A stretch of 9,714 nucleotides of DNA from Nostoc sp. CHAB 5715 (GTDB taxonomy: Bacteria > Cyanobacteriota > Cyanobacteriia > Cyanobacteriales > Nostocaceae), in contig NZ_JAIVFR010000171.1 of NCBI RefSeq assembly GCF_020829685.1, positions 1 to 9,714 on the forward strand, in the 5' to 3' direction. The notes beneath the pieces were generated by a model. That model had not been told where the DNA came from and did no database searches. It saw only the letters and a program-made list of their open reading frames with translations. A program made the position numbers and the translations under genes. This document shows, in pieces, positions 6,353 through 9,714 of this stretch. Position 1 is the first letter of the stretch, and the number at the start of each line of letters is the position of its first letter.

Positions 6353-7282
6353 TTACTTAAGTAGTTGTTCGCGCCCTAATCCTAACTCCTTGACCATATT
6401 CCGGATTGGTGGATAGTTATTCGGAGTAGCAGAATCGTAACGCAATAGATCACCATATCCAGTTACCTGAATTTCTTTGTGAGCATTTAAAATAGCTTCC
6501 CGAATTTTCTTTTTAGTGGCTGGATCTAAATCATCACGGTACGTTAAAGGAGAACCAGGTAAAGGGTCAGAAGAAAGCAGAATCCGATTGCTTTGTTTAC
6601 TAATTAACCCTTGAGAAAGCATCTTTTCGTAGGTGATGTCGTTGTCTGCTGCTGCATCTACCGTTTTGTTTTTAACTGCTAGTTCAGCAGCGTCATGGGA
6701 ACCAGCATAAGTTAGTTTACCGAAAAACTCTTGAGGCATCTTACCTGTGTTTTTCTTAACAATGTAGCTGGGTACTAATGCTCCAGAAGTGGAGGCTGGA
6801 TCGACAAAGGCGACATTTTTACCTTTTAAATCTTTCAGAGATTTGGCCGGAGAATTACCAGGCACAACGAATATACTCTTGTATGTAGATTGACCATTTT
6901 TACGAACACCTACTGCAAAAGCTTCTGCCCCTGATTCTCGCTGGGCTAGCACATAAGATAACGGCCCAAACCAAGCGACATCTACCCGGTCTTTCCTCAT
7001 AGCTTCAATCACGCCTGCATAGTCGGTAGCAGTGAAGACTTTGACAGGGCGACCAAGTTTTTTCTGCAAATAGGCTCGCATTGGCTCAAATTTTTGCACC
7101 ATTTCTTGATTATTTTCAGCGGGAATTAAGCCCAAGATAATGGGACGGTTTTGAGCCGAAGCCACTGGTAAGTTGAATTTACCTTGCAGCAAGGAGCTTA
7201 TTCCTTGAGGGCTGACCTGACTTCCAATTGCTAAAGAGGATAGCAAGACCGCAATGGTAGTTAGATATTTTCTGCGAAACAT
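6353..7282 (-). CDS. phnD: Phosphonate/phosphite-type ABC transporter substrate-binding protein PhnD
   Basis: This periplasmic receptor captures the oxyanion and delivers it to PhnE. From ATG 7282 (309 aa) it has an export signal (MFRRKYLTTIAVLLSSLAIG) with likely cleavage after the VASA at 40-43 and no lipobox Cys. It has the two-lobed PhnD fold with family motifs: GLIPAENNQEM (51-61), WFGPLSYVLA (104-113), the anion-binding loop VDPASTSGALVPSY (160-173) and the hinge-region DNDITYEKML (213-222). A TTG at 7297 is in frame, but GGAG at 7292-7295 lies nine bases ahead of the ATG and decides the start. It is the first gene of the phnD-phnC-phnE1-phnE2 operon. PhnD homologues bind 2-aminoethylphosphonate, methylphosphonate or phosphite with very different preference, and I cannot choose between them from the sequence. 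Confidence 0.94.
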   Translation of the reverse strand: MFRRKYLTTIAVLLSSLAIGSQVSPQGISSLLQGKFNLPVASAQNRPIILGLIPAENNQEMVQKFEPMRAYLQKKLGRPVKVFTATDYAGVIEAMRKDRVDVAWFGPLSYVLAQRESGAEAFAVGVRKNGQSTYKSIFVVPGNSPAKSLKDLKGKNVAFVDPASTSGALVPSYIVKKNTGKMPQEFFGKLTYAGSHDAAELAVKNKTVDAAADNDITYEKMLSQGLISKQSNRILLSSDPLPGSPLTYRDDLDPATKKKIREAILNAHKEIQVTGYGDLLRYDSATPNNYPPIRNMVKELGLGREQLLK

Positions 7283-7519
7283 GATTAAAATCTCCAAATT
7301 AAGTGAAATAGTTTAAGTCAACTAAAGCATTGATTTTTTTAGCTAAACCAATCAAATCTGGCGCTTATCTACTATGCTTGTTAAGTCAGAGGTCACACTA
7401 TGAAGCAGGAACCGTTGAGAACCATGCGAGAATTGTTACCTCCATTCGTCTTATGTTCAATCTACAGTTCGTTTCTTAAATTCAAAGGGGCAGTTATATT
7501 AAAAGTTACTTATGAGCTG

Positions 7520-7549
7520 AACTATACAAGCTACTCTACTTGTATAGAG
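7520..7549. promoter_or_regulatory. Candidate operator pair for the PhnF-like GntR regulator
   Basis: CTATACAAG (7522-7530) and CTTGTATAG (7539-7547) form a perfect 9-bp inverted repeat with an 8-base spacer. Each arm contains GTATAG. The right arm extends to GTATAGAG, one base different from the GTATAGAC core of the mycobacterial PhnF site TGGTATAGACCA, and fits the GT-n-TA-n-AC pattern of HutC-subfamily GntR operators. On the minus strand the left-hand TATACA could serve as a -10 element for phnD, about 240 bases from its start. Binding is inferred. Confidence 0.5.
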
Positions 7550-7614
7550 CATTCGTGACAGGTGCACATTTGCTCATTTGTGACACCTTAAGGCAAAATT
7601 AGTTTTGTCAACAG

Positions 7615-7646
7615 TAATTAAGCTGTCAATAAGCTAGCCCATTAAG
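7615..7646 (-). promoter_or_regulatory. Pho-box-like cluster of CTTA repeats
   Basis: Read on the minus strand, three direct repeats occur: CTTAATGG, CTTATTGA and CTTAATTA, with starts 13 and 11 bases apart. The cyanobacterial PhoB (SphR) box is three PyTTAAPyPy(T/A) units at 11-base period. The last copy matches perfectly; the other two match partly and one spacing is off. It points toward phnD but lies about 340 bases upstream of its start, so this is a modest candidate. Confidence 0.3.
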
Positions 7647-7748
7647 TATTAAATTTAACTTTATAGAGGGATATAAAGACAAGGATGGACGATACTTTGA
7701 AATATGACGGTGAATTTAATAAAGTGCAACTTTCATAGAGGAGGCAGG

Positions 7749-7910
7749 ATGAGCCGCGGCTTTCGTCGTAGACGCTTCCTCGGCTTGCTTCGACGTAGAA
7801 GTACGCGTTTACAACCCAAGCCGCCGCTTATCCTATCTCCCCTAGAAAAGAGAAATTTTGCATTCTGTTTAATCTACATTCCTAAAGACGGGAAAGTCAC
7901 ACGTTTTTAG
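7749..7910 (+). CDS. Doubtful small Arg-rich reading frame
   Basis: From ATG 7749 a 53-residue frame begins MSRGFRRRRFLGLLRRRSTR and ends in a Lys/Phe-containing tail. In its favour is a strong GAGGAGG Shine-Dalgarno (7738-7744), four bases from the ATG. Against it, the Arg-rich part is encoded by GCCGCGGCTTTCGTCGTAGA-like DNA, which resembles the palindromic dispersed repeats of Nostocales and readily produces Arg/Ser-rich frames. I recognise no family. If real it would be a small, very basic protein. Confidence 0.2.
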   Translation: MSRGFRRRRFLGLLRRRSTRLQPKPPLILSPLEKRNFAFCLIYIPKDGKVTRF

Positions 7911-8096
7911 TGATAGTCTCGCTAGCTCCAGCACAATAATAAATGAGCTTTAAAAAAAAAGATTAACCAAAATTTAATTGATTTTTATAATTTTGTTAAT
8001 AAGTTTTTGCTATTTTTAGCATAAATCTAATAATGACTAACATTTAAATCTTAGAGCTTTATATACCTTTATGCAAAAGAGTATTCAAAAGTTTTA

Positions 8097-8226
8097 AGAG
8101 GTTGTTTGAAAAGTAGTTGGCTGTATCTTTGCACTTATTGATCCCCCTTAGCCCCCCTTTTTAAGGGGAATTTAGGGGGATATAGAACGTTTTGCTACTG
8201 ACAAGAGGACTTTTCAAACATCCTCT
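8097..8226. mobile_element. MITE-like element with 18-bp terminal inverted repeats and a nested hairpin
   Basis: The left end AGAGGTTGTTTGAAAAGT (8097-8114) and the right end ACTTTTCAAACATCCTCT (8209-8226) are inverted copies with one mismatch in 18. The interior holds a G/C-run hairpin: ATCCCCCT...AGGGGGAT outer arms (8141-8181) around CCCCTT-TTT-AAGGGG (8154-8168). It encodes no protein, so a transposase would have to act in trans. No clear target-site duplication is visible. Elements with this end sequence and C-run core are common in Nostoc-like genomes to my recollection, but I cannot name the family. Confidence 0.7.
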
Positions 8227-8473
8227 AAAGGTATTTTTTTTGTAAGCATTTTAGATGAAATAGCAGTATAAGCCTTACAATGCAAAGTTTTCAGTCTGAT
8301 TCTAATTCCTTTATTAGCATAAAGTAATCTGTAGAAACAGTTTTAGTCAATAAACACAACAGTTACGCTCCAGATCCTCTCAACCGCTAGAAGAATATCT
8401 GAGAAAAAGAGTAGAGCAGAAAATGTACAGGTAACTAATAAAAGTTTGATTATTGAATTAGGATGGATTCTTC

Positions 8474-9250
8474 ATGAAGTCTACAAAGCAACAGCAAAAA
8501 GGTGAATCGGTTTACCATCAGATAGCTGAAAAGCTAATTGCAGATATCCAAGCTGGAGATTATCTTCCGGGCGATCGCCTACCTTCGGAAAACGAATTGG
8601 CCGCGCACTACGGTGTTCATCGCTTTACCGCTCGCATGGCAATTAAATATGTAGTTGACCAAGATTTAGTATATAGAATACAAGGGCGCGGTGCTTTTGT
8701 AAAAGAACAAAAAATTGATTATTCTCTCAATTTTAAAACTAACTTTACTCAAAGTTTGCTCAACTTAGGCTATCTTCCCTGTATCCGAATACTCAGTAGC
8801 AAATTAATTACTGCTAGCGAACAACTTGCCAATTTACTTGAAACTAATATCGGAAATTCTCTATTCCAAGTAAAATTTCTCCGCGTGGCATCGCTGGCAA
8901 TGACAGATACTACTGTACCCGAATGGAATCCTTTATGTATCAGTGTTTCTTATTTACTCTCGGAAAAATTTCCCGACTTACCTATACTGATTTATAAGTC
9001 TCAATCTCTCTACAGTTTGCTGCGAAATCACTATGGGATTGAGCCACGTCGTACTCGTACTCAGATTGAAACCCAGGCGGCTTACAAAGAAGAAGCGAAA
9101 CTTTTAAAAATTCCCCCTGGTGCACCAATGCTAATAACTAAAAGCCAAGTTCGTGACCAGCATGACCACTTATTTGAGTACACAGTCACTCATTTTCGGG
9201 GCGATCGATTTACTTTTGAAGTTTCTTGTTCACTGCAACTAACAACTTGA
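8474..9250 (+). CDS. phnF: GntR/UTRA-family transcriptional regulator, PhnF-like
   Basis: This 258-residue regulator has a GntR winged helix at about 12-76 (VYHQIAEKLIADIQAGDYLP, then PSENELAAHYGVHRFTARMA as the recognition part, and YRIQGRGAFV as the wing) and a UTRA ligand-binding domain from about 90 to 253. SENELAAHYGVHRFT is characteristic of PhnF, the regulator of phosphonate genes. The final UTRA motif is FEYTVTHFRGDRFTFEV (about 234-250). UTRA domains bind small effectors that release the protein from DNA, but the effector is not evident here. AGGA lies ten bases before the ATG. It is transcribed away from phnDCE, and its probable operator lies nearer phnD than its own start. It contains one HIP1 octamer. 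Family assignment is firm; the link to phosphonate transport rests on neighbourhood and the PhnF-like DNA-binding helix. Confidence 0.88.
   Translation: MKSTKQQQKGESVYHQIAEKLIADIQAGDYLPGDRLPSENELAAHYGVHRFTARMAIKYVVDQDLVYRIQGRGAFVKEQKIDYSLNFKTNFTQSLLNLGYLPCIRILSSKLITASEQLANLLETNIGNSLFQVKFLRVASLAMTDTTVPEWNPLCISVSYLLSEKFPDLPILIYKSQSLYSLLRNHYGIEPRRTRTQIETQAAYKEEAKLLKIPPGAPMLITKSQVRDQHDHLFEYTVTHFRGDRFTFEVSCSLQLTT
8571..8578. repeat. HIP1 octamer GCGATCGC
   Basis: A perfect HIP1 palindrome inside the phnF-like gene, the second copy in the cyanobacterial part of the window. Confidence 0.9.
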
Positions 9251-9279
9251 GTAGAGGTTTGAGATTCAAGAGTAACTCG

Positions 9280-9456
9280 ATGACCCAGTTGCTCCCGGAT
9301 TTCTCACAAGCCATAAAAAATCAATTTACAATTTCTCATCAATTATTTGAAATTCTTTTTCAGCAAAATCTTCAACTTATTACAAAAAAAAGGAACACAA
9401 CGAATAGCTCAGTGCATCGCAGGGAAGAGGTTCGATGTGTTCCCTGTTCCCTCTGA
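9280..9456 (+). pseudogene. Possible remnant of the gene that followed phnF
   Basis: From ATG 9280, 29 bases after the regulator stop and with AAGAG about seven bases ahead, a frame reads MTQLLPDFSQAIKNQFTISH and continues LFEILFQQNLQLIT, protein-like sequence with amphipathic helices. It then runs into Lys-run and repeat-derived sequence ([15 protein letters not shown]). The first ~35 codons look like the start of a real gene cut off near 9385 by inserted repeat/IS DNA. LLPDFSQAIKNQF faintly recalls the N-end of C-P lyase subunit PhnH (LPGF-x-DPV), but the resemblance is too weak to claim. Whether the remnant was ever functional is unknown. Confidence 0.35.
9392..9446. repeat. 13-bp imperfect inverted repeat with a tRNA-like interior
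   Basis: GGAACACAACGAA (9392-9404) pairs with TTCGATGTGTTCC (9431-9443), 12 of 13 positions. A competing hairpin, CAGGGAA (9420-9426) with TTCCCTG (9440-9446), shares the right arm. The loop includes AGCTCAGT and the right part GGTTCGAT, both reminiscent of tRNA D- and T-arms, but there is no anticodon arm. It sits between the cut gene remnant and the IS982 tail. Confidence 0.6.
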
Positions 9457-9632
9457 AAACTATTAAAAAAAACATGAAAAATCGTTTAATACCTTTACTC
9501 GATAAAATTTTATTGAGAAAGCGTTCTCTTATAGAAACGGTCAATGACCAATTAAAAAATATCTCTCAAATTCAACACACTCGCCACCGCAGTGTTGGGA
9601 ATTTCATGGTTAATCTGGCGTTGCTGAATTGA
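9456..9632 (+). pseudogene. IS982-family transposase, C-terminal relic
   Basis: The frame reads [20 protein letters not shown], then [20 protein letters not shown] and [10 protein letters not shown], the highly conserved C-terminal end of IS982-family DDE transposases. Full-length proteins have about 280-300 residues, so only about 50 remain. Upstream the frame holds repeat sequence instead of the catalytic domain. Downstream the expected tail (AGLIAYxxQPKKPSL) is replaced after VNL by GGCGTTGCTGAATTGAAATA, a motif resembling another dispersed cyanobacterial repeat or IS end, giving an early TGA at 9630-9632. The element is dead and cut at both ends. Confidence 0.75.
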
Positions 9633-9646
9633 AATATGAATCTGGA

Positions 9647-9677
9647 TGTAGAGACGTAGCAGTGCTACGTCTCTACA
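9647..9677. repeat. Perfect palindromic hairpin repeat, 15-bp arms
   Basis: TGTAGAGACGTAGCA (9647-9661) and TGCTACGTCTCTACA (9663-9677) are perfect inverted complements around a single G. The TAGAGACGTAGCA-type palindrome is a widely dispersed intergenic repeat in Nostocales. It follows the IS982 relic and could also act as a bidirectional mRNA 3'-end hairpin. Confidence 0.85.
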
Positions 9678-9714
9678 AGGATTTTGGTATTATGCAAAAT
9701 CATGTTCATAGATG

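Larger units (their letters stand above)
7283..8473. other. Long divergent intergenic region between phnD and the phnF-like regulator
   Basis: Nearly 1.2 kb lies between the divergent phnD and regulator genes. It is AT-rich with no convincing protein gene. Its contents are the phnD leader with the Shine-Dalgarno, an inverted pair of PhnF-like half-sites (7520-7549), imperfectly repeated TGTGAC/GTGACA motifs (about 7555-7588), a Pho-box-like CTTA cluster (7615-7646), an Arg-rich small frame over repeat-like DNA (7749-7910), a very AT-rich stretch (about 7940-8060), a terminal-inverted-repeat element (8097-8226), and then about 240 bases before phnF in which I see no distinct signal. Repeat insertions probably explain the unusual length. 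Confidence 0.7.

Noticed and set aside
7400..7558. 52-residue frame starting MKQEPLRTMRELLPPF
   Set aside because: It has only a weak AGAGG ahead, no recognisable domain, and it runs through the candidate operator pair; probably a chance frame.
7555..7588. Tn7-like/CAST transposon end or CRP-type site from repeated GTGACA/TGTGAC motifs
   Set aside because: Only two imperfect copies occur, with no TGT terminal sequence or cargo genes, and the TGTGC/TCACG halves are five rather than six bases apart.
8095..8228. TA target-site duplication around the inverted-repeat element
   Set aside because: TA precedes the left end, but on the right it overlaps the last base of the repeat, so no clean duplication can be assigned.
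8660..8685. Additional PhnF-like operator (GTATATAGAATAC) inside phnF
   Set aside because: It lies within conserved coding sequence for the winged helix (LVYRIQG) and lacks the CTTGTATAG arm.
9392..9443. tRNA gene suggested by AGCTCAGT and GGTTCGAT between paired arms
   Set aside because: The paired arms are only 52 bases end to end, there is no anticodon arm, and no five-pair T-stem can form around the TTCGA.

Overview
The window reads as two unrelated genomes joined together. Bases 1 to about 120 and about 4470 to 9714 look like a filamentous, heterocyst-type cyanobacterium (Nostocales). They carry AT-rich intergenic DNA, GCGATCGC (HIP1) octamers, TGACCAATGACAAA short tandem repeats, palindromic hairpin repeats, a small inverted-repeat element and an IS982 relic. 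Bases about 120 to 4470 look like a Bacteroidota bacterium. They are visibly more GC-rich, have no HIP1 site, have few Shine-Dalgarno sequences, and encode typical Bacteroidota proteins. This block begins inside one gene and ends inside or just after the start of another, and it shows no transposase, integrase or attachment site at either edge. The simplest reading is a chimeric contig or clone, for example DNA from a heterotroph living with the cyanobacterium, rather than horizontal transfer.

Bacteroidota block (plus strand): a 5'-truncated GatB/YqeY-domain gene, a CvpA-family membrane protein, a secreted GH20 beta-N-acetylhexosaminidase with a C-terminal F5/8C-like domain, and a TRIC/UPF0126 membrane protein. 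These sit 4 to 36 bases apart and look like one transcription unit. They are followed by a small lipoprotein and the first codons of a putative secreted protein, cut at the right junction.

Cyanobacterial block: a minus-strand phosphonate/phosphite-type ABC importer, in transcription order phnD (binding protein), phnC (ATPase), phnE1 (permease) and phnE2 (second permease, of which only about 69 N-terminal residues survive before the junction). Divergent from it, about 1.2 kb away on the plus strand, is a GntR/UTRA regulator of the PhnF type. The intergenic region between them holds an inverted pair of GTATAG-containing half-sites that resemble known PhnF/HutC-type operators, a Pho-box-like cluster of CTTA repeats, a roughly 130-bp element with terminal inverted repeats, and otherwise AT-rich DNA with no convincing gene. 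Downstream of the regulator a short reading frame runs into repeat DNA and an IS982 transposase tail, so whatever followed phnF at this locus seems to have been lost or interrupted.

Functional reading: the cyanobacterial locus would import phosphonates or phosphite (or a related anion) under control of the PhnF-like repressor and possibly PhoB. No catabolic enzymes (C-P lyase or phosphite dehydrogenase) are visible in the window. As assembled here the importer also lacks most of its second permease.
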